Shown here one piece after another: positions 28,099-35,279 of a stretch of 64,000 bases of DNA (position 1 is its first letter; each line of letters begins with the position of its first letter). This stretch comes from Polaribacter sp. Z022 (GTDB taxonomy: Bacteria; Bacteroidota; Bacteroidia; Flavobacteriales; Flavobacteriaceae). The notes beneath the pieces are model-generated. The model did no database searches and was not told the origin of the DNA. It saw nothing but the letters and a program-made list of their open reading frames with translations. Position numbers and translations under genes: made by a program. The DNA is taken from NCBI RefSeq assembly GCF_023555495.1, contig NZ_JALCZO010000002.1, positions 372,001 through 436,000 on the forward strand, given 5' to 3'.

Positions 28099-29280
28099 AT
28101 GAATAGAGATTTTAAAATGACAGCAACAACACTTTTTGGTTTAGAAGGTGTTTTGGCTACTGAACTAAAGAAATTAGGTGCTCAAGATGTAAAAGAAGGA
28201 GTAAGAAGCGTTTCTTTTAGAGGTGATAAAGGTTTTATGTACAAAGCAAATATTGCTTTAAGAACTGCTGTTAGAATTTTAAAACCAATTAAAACGTGTA
28301 AAATTTATGATGAAGAAGATTTATACGAAGCTATTCAAAAAATAAAATGGGAAAACTATTTAGAAGCAGATGGCACTTTTGCTATTGGTGCAGTAGTAAA
28401 CTCTAAAAATTTTACATCCAATTCGCATTATATTTCGTTAAAATCTAAAGATGCAATTGCAGATTATTTTCGTCATAAATATCATAAAAGACCCAATGTA
28501 GATTTAAAATATCCAGATGTAAAAATACATGTGCATATTCAAAAAGATTGGTTAACAGTTTCTTTAGATTCTTCTGGAGATTCTTTACACAAAAGAGGCT
28601 ACAGAACAGCTACTAATATTGCTCCAATTAACGAAGTTTTGGCTGCAGGTATGGTTTTATTATCGGGTTATACTGGCGATGAAAATTTTATAGACCCAAT
28701 GTGTGGTTCTGGTACAATTTTAATTGAAGCAGCAATGATTGCCAATAATATTCCTGCCAATATTAACAGAAAATTATTTGCTTTCGAAAATTGGAAAGAT
28801 TATGATGAAGACTTATATTTTACCATACAAGACGCTTTGTTAAAAAAAATAAGAAACTCTCACTTTAAAATTATGGGCTTTGATAAAGCACCATCTGCAG
28901 TACAAAAGGCAAAAGCAAATATTGTAAGTGCCAATTTAGATGAATTTATTGGTGTGCATCATGTAAACTTTTTCAATTCTACCAAAGAAGTTTTTGGTAA
29001 CACAACTATTTTGTTCAATCCACCTTATGGAGAGCGTTTAAACATAGATACAGAAGAGTTTTACAAAAAAATAGGAGATACACTTAAACACAATTATCCA
29101 GGTTCTACAGCGTGGTTAATTACCTCAGATATTGCAGCTTTAAAATGTGTAGGCTTAAGAACTTCTAAAAGAATTGCGCTTAAAAACGGAGATTTAGATT
29201 GTAAGTTTGTAAAGTACGAATTGTACGAAGGTACTCGTAAATTTAAAGAGCGTAAAACAATTCCAGATTCTGAAGATTAG
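28099..29280 (+). CDS. THUMP-domain RNA methyltransferase (RlmL/TrmN-like)
   Basis: 393 residues: N-terminal ferredoxin-like plus THUMP domain (about 1-165; FKMTATTLFGLEGVLATELK at 5-24, TFAIGAVVNSKNFT near 94-107) and a Rossmann methyltransferase (about 170-385) with FIDPMCGSGTILIEAAMIA (about 197-215) and catalytic NPPYGERL near 310, the N2-guanine signature. Modifies 23S rRNA m2G2445-type or tRNA guanine; RlmL N-terminal-half homology is the closest fit. The ATG at 28099 is kept because the segment FKMTATT is conserved in family members; a second ATG at 28117 would give a longer leader. Confidence 0.87.
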   Translation: MNRDFKMTATTLFGLEGVLATELKKLGAQDVKEGVRSVSFRGDKGFMYKANIALRTAVRILKPIKTCKIYDEEDLYEAIQKIKWENYLEADGTFAIGAVVNSKNFTSNSHYISLKSKDAIADYFRHKYHKRPNVDLKYPDVKIHVHIQKDWLTVSLDSSGDSLHKRGYRTATNIAPINEVLAAGMVLLSGYTGDENFIDPMCGSGTILIEAAMIANNIPANINRKLFAFENWKDYDEDLYFTIQDALLKKIRNSHFKIMGFDKAPSAVQKAKANIVSANLDEFIGVHHVNFFNSTKEVFGNTTILFNPPYGERLNIDTEEFYKKIGDTLKHNYPGSTAWLITSDIAALKCVGLRTSKRIALKNGDLDCKFVKYELYEGTRKFKERKTIPDSED

Positions 29281-29312
29281 GTTATCGATCTTGTGGAAAA
29301 ATCTTTTTTTTG

Positions 29313-29408
29313 TAGCTATTTCCTGCTATCCACACTCGCTTTTTTTATTCTGAAAAACAAATAAAAAAGAGCTCAAACAAATGTTCCTATCAGGGCTAAA
29401 CTTGTTTG
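29313..29408. repeat. Candidate interspersed palindromic intergenic element
   Basis: Two arms, TAGCTATTTCCTGCTATCC (29313-29331) and CCTATCAGGGCTA (29386-29398), are partly complementary (TAGC/GCTA, CCTG/CAGG, TA/TA), and an outer CAAACAA (29374-29380) pairs with TTGTTTG (29402-29408). I recall similar CCTGCTATCC ... ATCAGGGCTA pairs in intergenic regions of other flavobacterial genomes; this is memory, not a search. It lies between the THUMP gene and the cassette end and may be of separate origin. Confidence 0.4.
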
Positions 29409-29443
29409 CTAACTTTTTGTGATAAGATTTTTTTTTTGATTAT

Positions 29444-29580
29444 TTCGCTAACTGTCCAGTATAAGAATAGTAGCGGAATTTTTCACACTAACTTATCGGT
29501 TTTGCACTGACCTTTGTTTTATGTTTATAATATCGTTTTAGCGATTAAACCGCTATTATTTTTATATATTGTTGTGCCTA
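29444..29580 (-). repeat. attC-like recombination site at cassette 3' end (137 bp)
   Basis: On the minus strand the site runs from R''-like TAGGCACAAC (29571-29580) to R'-like GTTAGCGAA (29444-29452). Between them lies an imperfect dyad: TATAAAAATAATAGCGG on one arm and CCGCTACTATTCTTATA on the other pair at 15 of 17 positions by eye. Length and shape resemble long Vibrio-type attC sites. The AAC...GTT ends needed for IntI strand exchange are present. The stop codon of the MID/PIWI-like gene (29562-29564) lies inside the site, as is common for cassettes. Confidence 0.5.
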
Positions 29581-31556
29581 GTATTATTCCATTCTCTGAG
29601 ATATTTTATAGGAAATGGCAAAACTGTCAAGTCACCATTCCTAACAAAGTCAACATTCATAAGAGGAAGTAATTTGTCAAAAATATATTCAGATTTCCCA
29701 AAAGTTTCAATTTCTCTGATTACTGATGCCCTTGAAACACTCTGCTGAATTCCTTTTCCTTTTATACCAACAAAATAATAATTCCTTTCGTTTTCCTTAA
29801 AAGAATGAATATCTAACTGACTGTCTAAAATTTCATACCTTGACTTATCTCTAAAATAAGATTTTAATACTTCTCCTGTTTCCTCTTTAACTTTTTCAAC
29901 AAAGATTTTTTTATCATTTCTGTTTTTGAAACAATTTAGTAGATTTTTCTTATTCCAGTTCTCAATTTGTTTTATTTTGTTTTCAAATTCTTTAACTTTT
30001 TCATTTTCAAATACTTCATTCATTAGAGATAATGCTAAATCCTTTTTGATGCTAATTTTTGAGTTTTCTTTTATTAAAGTATCATTTAATTTTTCAAATT
30101 CTGGAATAGTAAAGTTGTTAGTTCGCTTTATGATGTTAATATTTTCAATATCGTCTTTTATAATAAATTCAATATTACTGTCATTATCATAAATTGAACA
30201 TAGTTCATCATATTCATTTTGGTTAAATAAATCTGATTCAAATTTTTCAAAACTCAAAACTCCATTTGGTTCAATGGTCAAGAAGTAGAAATCTACATTA
30301 TTTTTAATGCCAAAAATCCATTTGTTATTGTAGTTATATTTCGACCAATCAATTATTGATATTTTCTTGTTGTTAATATCATTTTTAATTACCAATTCTT
30401 TAATAATTGCCTTGATACTGGCTTTAGAATTTTGTTTAAAATCTTCAGAAGTTATATGCTGGATACTATTTGATGGTTTATAAGGGTCTTTCTGTTCGTA
30501 TTTTTGATAAAAACTCTTATTATGGATTAGCTTAACATTATAACCTGTTTTGTTTTCTTTTTTAGATAATTCAATTTTTGATTTTGGAATAATATTCTCC
30601 ATTTCTTTTTTTACATTTTCAAGATGCTCATTAGAGTTTTCTTCTTTGATACCATCAAACAAAAAAATGTCTTTGTTTAATTTAGAATAATCAAAAGTAT
30701 TTGAATGACGAATTACGCTATTTGTATCAGAACTTTTAAAATCAATGCTTAAATAGTTGGATAGTTTCTCTTTAATGCTATTAGAAATATCTGACAGCAT
30801 TCCTATTTTACTGTTTTTAAACTCATTTAGATTACTGAAATCTAAAAAAGGGATATTATTTTTTTCTAATGAACCTTTTTTTGAAGTCTGTTTTAGAATG
30901 TATAGATTTTCTCCTTTAATACTTTCGCTAGGTAAAACACGTTTGAGTGTGTTAGTTGAATGAACAAAAGTATACTTTGGATATTCTTTGAGTTTCCTTT
31001 TCGAAAACTCCATATGTTTACTAAGTAAAACACTTGAAAATGTTTTTACATTTAATTGTAAATAACAATTTGGGTCAATATAAAACTCTAAACCTACAAT
31101 TTTAAAAATCTGCTCTTTATCTTTTGATTTACTAATTTTTAAATGATTTGGATTGAATAAATAGAGTTTTCCAGTTAGATTGTTAAATGTTAGCCTTTTA
31201 TGATTTGGTGTTGCTGTTGAATTAATTAACAATTGAGCGAGTGAATGAGTTTCCAACTGCTCAAGTTCAGTTTTATTTAAATACTTAAAAGATAGTTTGT
31301 CGCCATCTTCAATTTTTTCAAGTTGTTTTGATAAATCAACATTAGAAATATAATTTTTATCAAACAAAGCATAAAAAGATTTTCCTCTTTCAAAAATGAT
31401 ACTTTTAGCGTTTAATTCAAGTTCAATTTTATCAAGTACCAACGCACCATATTTTATAAAATTCTCAGAAGTAGAAAATTTAACAACTGTGTAGTCTTGC
31501 AATAATTGTTGAAAGTTAAATCGTATGTTTAATTGATTTGTTTTACAAGTTTGCAT
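29562..31556 (-). CDS. Candidate MID/PIWI-like (Argonaute-related) protein of a two-gene system
   Basis: 664 residues; no family recognised with confidence. The N-terminal third (1-240) is mostly beta, with GKLYLFNPNHLKI (129-141) and FYIDPNCYLQLNV (158-170). A central part resembles a MID nucleic-acid 5'-end pocket: YNVKLIHNKSFY (339-350), KDPY (356-359), SIQHITSEDF (364-373, Q366), then IKAIIKELVIKNDI (381-394, K386 and K391), spaced like the Tyr/Lys...Gln...Lys set of Argonautes. A PIWI/RNase H-like region would follow (KWIFGI 412-417, YFLTIEPNGVLSF 424-436), ending GDLTVLPFPIKYLREW (641-656), similar to the last strand and helix of PIWI. No complete DEDX catalytic set is seen, so it is probably inactive as a slicer. 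It overlaps the helicase gene by 14 bp. Confidence 0.5.
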   Translation of the reverse strand: MQTCKTNQLNIRFNFQQLLQDYTVVKFSTSENFIKYGALVLDKIELELNAKSIIFERGKSFYALFDKNYISNVDLSKQLEKIEDGDKLSFKYLNKTELEQLETHSLAQLLINSTATPNHKRLTFNNLTGKLYLFNPNHLKISKSKDKEQIFKIVGLEFYIDPNCYLQLNVKTFSSVLLSKHMEFSKRKLKEYPKYTFVHSTNTLKRVLPSESIKGENLYILKQTSKKGSLEKNNIPFLDFSNLNEFKNSKIGMLSDISNSIKEKLSNYLSIDFKSSDTNSVIRHSNTFDYSKLNKDIFLFDGIKEENSNEHLENVKKEMENIIPKSKIELSKKENKTGYNVKLIHNKSFYQKYEQKDPYKPSNSIQHITSEDFKQNSKASIKAIIKELVIKNDINNKKISIIDWSKYNYNNKWIFGIKNNVDFYFLTIEPNGVLSFEKFESDLFNQNEYDELCSIYDNDSNIEFIIKDDIENINIIKRTNNFTIPEFEKLNDTLIKENSKISIKKDLALSLMNEVFENEKVKEFENKIKQIENWNKKNLLNCFKNRNDKKIFVEKVKEETGEVLKSYFRDKSRYEILDSQLDIHSFKENERNYYFVGIKGKGIQQSVSRASVIREIETFGKSEYIFDKLLPLMNVDFVRNGDLTVLPFPIKYLREWNNTRHNNI

Positions 31557-34500
31557 AAGTGTTAATCTCTTTTAAAATTGAATGATTTAACTCCTTTGTT
31601 TGTGAATTCCATAAGAACGGAACTTCAACTATTTTTCCATCAGTAGATTTAACAGTTTGCCATTCGTTGGCAGAGAGAATATTCATAATAAATACTTTAT
31701 CACCTTGTACTTTTTCTAGTTTCTTTCTGATTTTAGATTCTTGATTATCAAAACTAATTTCTGTTGTTTCTTTCCAATGTTTGAAATCGACATATATGTT
31801 AGTGCCTAATATTTTGTAATCAAAAACTTCATAATTCTCTGTTGGCAGTTCTTCAAGTTGAATACCAAAATGTTTTTCAAAAATGAATTTACCTATTTGT
31901 TCGCCTAAAGCTCCTTTGTAAATATTGTTGAACATAACAGGTGGAATGATATATTTATTGGTTTTGAATGATTTTGCCCATTTCTTTTCATCAAAAAGGT
32001 TTTTCACTCCATCTATTTCTAATAATTCATTTAGTCTTGCAGTTTCAGAAGAAATTTGACTTCCATTATTAGACTTGAAATCAACAATAATATTCTTGAA
32101 ATCATTAGGGTAATCCGATTTTTTTAGCTCAAAATGGTATTTATTTGTTGCTTTTGGTAATTCAATATATAAATCTAAAATTCGATTTAAATTCAAATCA
32201 TTTATTTCTTGTTCTGATATTGTTGGGAAACGCAAACACATTTCTCTTAGCTTTTCCCATTCTTTTACTCGTTTTTCATTCCAACCCCATCCTTCATTGG
32301 ATATAAATTTTTGAATTATAGAATGAACTTTTTTATTGGTTGCAGTAGCAAGATTTTTAAATTTTGAATCTGTTTGCTGTTGTGTTTTTATTTGTTGTTT
32401 ACTAGAGTTAACCAACTCTTTAAATTCATTCAAGACTAAATTGTTTTCTGTATCAAAATTGCAAATCAACTTATCTAATTCTTTATCGGCATAAACATAA
32501 ATATTTGGTGCTTTCAAATTAGTTCTACATATTCTTCCAATGGCTTGAATGATGTATTTAGCGTAGTGTTGTTTTATGTTTTCGTCTTGATAAAGATTAA
32601 CTTTTGGCTTACCTAAATCCTCTTTGGTGTTAAAAGAAGCTAACAAATGCTTAAAGGCTCTAGTAACTTCTGTGTTTAATTGATGTATGGAAATGATACC
32701 AACTTGTGTTAAAAATTCTAATTGAAAAAGATATTTAATAAAGCCTTCTTCATTAAAATCCTTATTAACTTGCTGTATAATATGTGTTGGTTTGTCTAAA
32801 TAAATAGCATTAATATCAGTCTTTTCTTTGGTGTTCCAGTCGAATAATTTCTCACTCCTAACATTAATAAGTTTGTTTGGGTTTGGTGCTATGAACTGTA
32901 AGTTTTGACCAGCTCCCATAGTTTGATACATAGAGATTATAAAGACTTTTTTTCCACTTTCAAGTCGTTCTATAAAGTCTTGTTTTTTGTTATCAAAGTC
33001 GTTACTGTTTATAACAGTGTAGGCATTTTTAACCTTAAATTTGTCATTGATTATGAATTCGTTAACAAAATTGTTTTCTTCAATTAGTATTTCAAATATT
33101 TCTTCCAAAATAGATAAGTCAAGAGCTTTGTCGTTCCATTTTGGTTCTTTATTTAATAAGCAAAGAAAACCTTTAATATCATCTTGAATTAAAAACTGCT
33201 TGAATGCATAGGATATTTTTAAATAACGGTTAAAAAGATATTCAGTTATTTTTGAGTTTTTAGATTTTATTTTAGAAATAATTTCTCTTGAAAGTTCTTT
33301 ACTCCCTAATAAATTTTCGAAATCTGATTCGAGATTGTTAAATCCTAACCACTTTGTTTGAATTTTTGTTTTAGAATAGTATTTATTCTGTTCATTAAAT
33401 AAATCAGTTAGAATTTTATTTTCTTCATTATTTAGTTCTATAAATTTTGAACCAAGTTGTCTTTTAAAATAGGTAATGTCGTAATTACCTGTAACCGTTT
33501 TTACTAGTGCAGTTGCAGAAATTCCTATGACCTTTGATTTTTCAGCAAGCTTTAACAAAAACTTTTCAGGTGTATTTTGGAAACTGTATATGAATGTTTT
33601 TGTTTTTGATTGATGAGAATCATCATCTACAAAATCATAATACCTAAAACCATTTTCATAAACACTCAAATCATAATTAAGTTCGGTTTTTCCGTTTTTG
33701 CTTTTTGTTGGTTTTTCTCTAGCACTTAAAATATTATCGATTAAAAAGTTCTTGTATTTAGAATCTAAACCAAACTCCTCAATAACAGTGCTTAATGCTA
33801 AATCAAATGTGAATTCAGCTCTTCTTGGGTTGCTTTCTCTTTCTTGTGTTTCAAGTTGCTGATAATTTTCTGCAATACTTTTTAACACTCCACTAAAATA
33901 ATTTACAAAGCCTTTTATTTGGTTCAATAAATGAACCATACTTTCGCTTTTGGGTTTTGTGTCTTCAAAAATTATTTCATTTGTTTTAGATGATTTGTTT
34001 TTATTCAAACGAATAAATCTTTTATCGTTTCGATAAACAGAATGATATTGAAAATCGTGAAACAATAAATTTCTTTGATTTATGTTTTCATTTTCGTGAT
34101 TTTGGGTTTTAAAGCTGTAGTCAAGTTGATATTTGGTTACAATTTCTTCTGATTTTTTTAATAAGACTTCTTGTATGTCGTGAAGTGGTAAGCCATAATT
34201 ATTATCAATTAATTCTTGTCTTTTTTCTGAGTGTGTTATGAATTTTTGAGGGAAAACATTTTTTGATAGTGCCCAATAAATTTCTGTAAAAAGATGAATG
34301 AAATCAATTCGTTGTTTTTTTCCTTTCTCAATAATATTTTTGAGAATGTTGTCTTTTGTAGCATCAAATTCATCTATGAAAATAATTGCATCTTTTGTCA
34401 AGTCATTTTCTAAGAAAGAATAAGATGGTTCTACTAACGTACTATTTTTATGATAGAATTTATCAATACTTAAGAAAAATACTTTTCTTTTTGATGTAAA

Positions 34501-35064
34501 AACAGCAGGATAAAGTTCGCCAATCCATTTTAGGTCATCACTGGTTTGTATTGCTTTAATTCGTTCTTGTCTATTATTGAAATTGTCTTTTAAATACTTT
34601 TCAATTATTCTCCTAAACTTTGGTTCAAAATCGGTTCTAAGTTCATCTTTAAGTTTTGAAACATATACTTTTAATGAATTATTCTTTTCGTTGTTTTTGA
34701 TTTCAGTAACATTACTTTTGATAGAATAAAAAACTTTGTGGTTTTTGAAATAGTCGTTTATAGAGTTTTCGACATCTTGAAAACGCTTAATTAAACAATT
34801 AGAGTTTGAGTCTAAAAACGAAATATCTTTCTCAAATTCTTGAAGCTTCTTTTGAGGTATAAAAAAATCGTCTCTTAATTCATCAAAAGGAAGATTTTTT
34901 TTGAGGTTTGTTACAAAAAATATCTTTCTATTTTCTTTACAATAATTTTTGTAATTTTCAAAAATCCAAGTTAGAACTGTATGAGTTTTTCCAGAACCAG
35001 TAGGTGGGTTAAATAATAATAATCCGTTTTCTTTATTACAGTGATTATTCAGGATTTCTATCAT
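31543..35064 (-). CDS. SF2-type helicase fused to C-terminal PD-(D/E)XK-like nuclease
   Basis: 1173 residues. Helicase motifs: Walker A NPPTGSGKTHT (19-29) right at the N-terminus; Walker B IFIDEFD (228-234, DEFD box) after about 200 intervening residues; SATA (516-519, motif III); MGAGQNLQF (716-724, motif V); QAIGRICR (840-847, motif VI with arginine finger). The tail has YKGALGEQIGKFIF (1049-1062, E1055), D1082 in EVFDYKI and VDFKHW (1092-1097, D1093-x-K1095), which fits E...D...D-x-K nucleases of the PD-(D/E)XK fold. An in-frame stop 24 bases upstream fixes the start region. PIWI-RE operons pair a PIWI protein with a DinG-type helicase and a restriction-like nuclease; this fused arrangement recalls that. 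Type III Res is less likely as no methylase is nearby. Confidence 0.7.
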   Translation of the reverse strand: MIEILNNHCNKENGLLLFNPPTGSGKTHTVLTWIFENYKNYCKENRKIFFVTNLKKNLPFDELRDDFFIPQKKLQEFEKDISFLDSNSNCLIKRFQDVENSINDYFKNHKVFYSIKSNVTEIKNNEKNNSLKVYVSKLKDELRTDFEPKFRRIIEKYLKDNFNNRQERIKAIQTSDDLKWIGELYPAVFTSKRKVFFLSIDKFYHKNSTLVEPSYSFLENDLTKDAIIFIDEFDATKDNILKNIIEKGKKQRIDFIHLFTEIYWALSKNVFPQKFITHSEKRQELIDNNYGLPLHDIQEVLLKKSEEIVTKYQLDYSFKTQNHENENINQRNLLFHDFQYHSVYRNDKRFIRLNKNKSSKTNEIIFEDTKPKSESMVHLLNQIKGFVNYFSGVLKSIAENYQQLETQERESNPRRAEFTFDLALSTVIEEFGLDSKYKNFLIDNILSAREKPTKSKNGKTELNYDLSVYENGFRYYDFVDDDSHQSKTKTFIYSFQNTPEKFLLKLAEKSKVIGISATALVKTVTGNYDITYFKRQLGSKFIELNNEENKILTDLFNEQNKYYSKTKIQTKWLGFNNLESDFENLLGSKELSREIISKIKSKNSKITEYLFNRYLKISYAFKQFLIQDDIKGFLCLLNKEPKWNDKALDLSILEEIFEILIEENNFVNEFIINDKFKVKNAYTVINSNDFDNKKQDFIERLESGKKVFIISMYQTMGAGQNLQFIAPNPNKLINVRSEKLFDWNTKEKTDINAIYLDKPTHIIQQVNKDFNEEGFIKYLFQLEFLTQVGIISIHQLNTEVTRAFKHLLASFNTKEDLGKPKVNLYQDENIKQHYAKYIIQAIGRICRTNLKAPNIYVYADKELDKLICNFDTENNLVLNEFKELVNSSKQQIKTQQQTDSKFKNLATATNKKVHSIIQKFISNEGWGWNEKRVKEWEKLREMCLRFPTISEQEINDLNLNRILDLYIELPKATNKYHFELKKSDYPNDFKNIIVDFKSNNGSQISSETARLNELLEIDGVKNLFDEKKWAKSFKTNKYIIPPVMFNNIYKGALGEQIGKFIFEKHFGIQLEELPTENYEVFDYKILGTNIYVDFKHWKETTEISFDNQESKIRKKLEKVQGDKVFIMNILSANEWQTVKSTDGKIVEVPFLWNSQTKELNHSILKEINTYANL

Positions 35065-35086
35065 ATTCGGGGATGTTCTTCTATAT

Positions 35087-35145
35087 TAGGCACAACTTAC
35101 ACTGATAAACCTTGGTTTAAATAACTTATATCAGTCGTTAGCGAA
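35087..35145 (-). repeat. attC-like site at the cassette 5' side (59 bp)
   Basis: On the minus strand: TTCGCTAAC, then ACTGATA, TAAACC AA GGTTTA, TCAGT, then GTTGTGCCTA. ACTGA pairs with TCAGT and TAAACC with GGTTTA, leaving an 11-nt bulge on one side. AAC and GTT mark the R boxes. The R''-R' pair here is poorly matched (TTCGCTAAC with GTTGTGCCT), but TTCGCTAAC matches perfectly the GTTAGCGAA on the far side of the cassette, as expected when a cassette is inserted between G and TT. Confidence 0.5.
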
Positions 35146-35223
35146 GTTCGTGTTTTTATTATTAAAAGTCAATAAATAGCATTTCCATTTTGGATTAATT
35201 AATAGAATGTAAGGTTTATAAAT

Positions 35224-35254
35224 AAAAAAACCGAAACAATTAAGTTTCGGTTTT
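35224..35254 (-). terminator. Rho-independent terminator of yidC
   Basis: AAAACCGAAAC (35227-35237) and GTTTCGGTTTT (35244-35254) form an 11-bp stem with a 6-nt loop; on the minus strand a T run follows. It ends yidC transcription before the cassette, 26 bp after the yidC stop. Confidence 0.85.
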
Positions 35255-35279
35255 ATAAATTTATAAAAAGTATAGAAAA

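Larger units (their letters stand above)
29452..35095 (-). mobile_element. Putative integron-type gene cassette (5.6 kb, two genes)
   Basis: Read on the minus strand, the unit starts TTGTGCCTA (just after the G of GTTGTGCC, 35095 downward) and has the complementary TAGGCACAAC near its end (29571-29580), then ends with G at 29452 before TTAGCGAA. The start of a linear cassette being complementary to its own R'' box is the defining feature of integron cassettes. Outside, TTCGCTAAC (35137-35145) and GTTAGCGAA (29444-29452) are complementary, as expected if one older attC was split by the insertion. No integrase lies in the window. A transposon with short inverted ends is the alternative; no transposase is present either. 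Confidence 0.45.

Noticed and set aside
29926..30192. Plus-strand ORFs inside the accessory genes
   Set aside because: They are shadows of the minus-strand coding sequence, with Phe/Ser-rich compositions typical of antisense frames.
31543..35064. Type III restriction enzyme Res subunit
   Set aside because: No Mod methylase is adjacent; motif II is DEFD and the large inserts do not match Res.
29444..35145. Cassette as a transposon with terminal inverted repeats
   Set aside because: No transposase and no target duplication; two different nested inverted pairs with G|TT points fit cassette insertion better. Not fully excluded.
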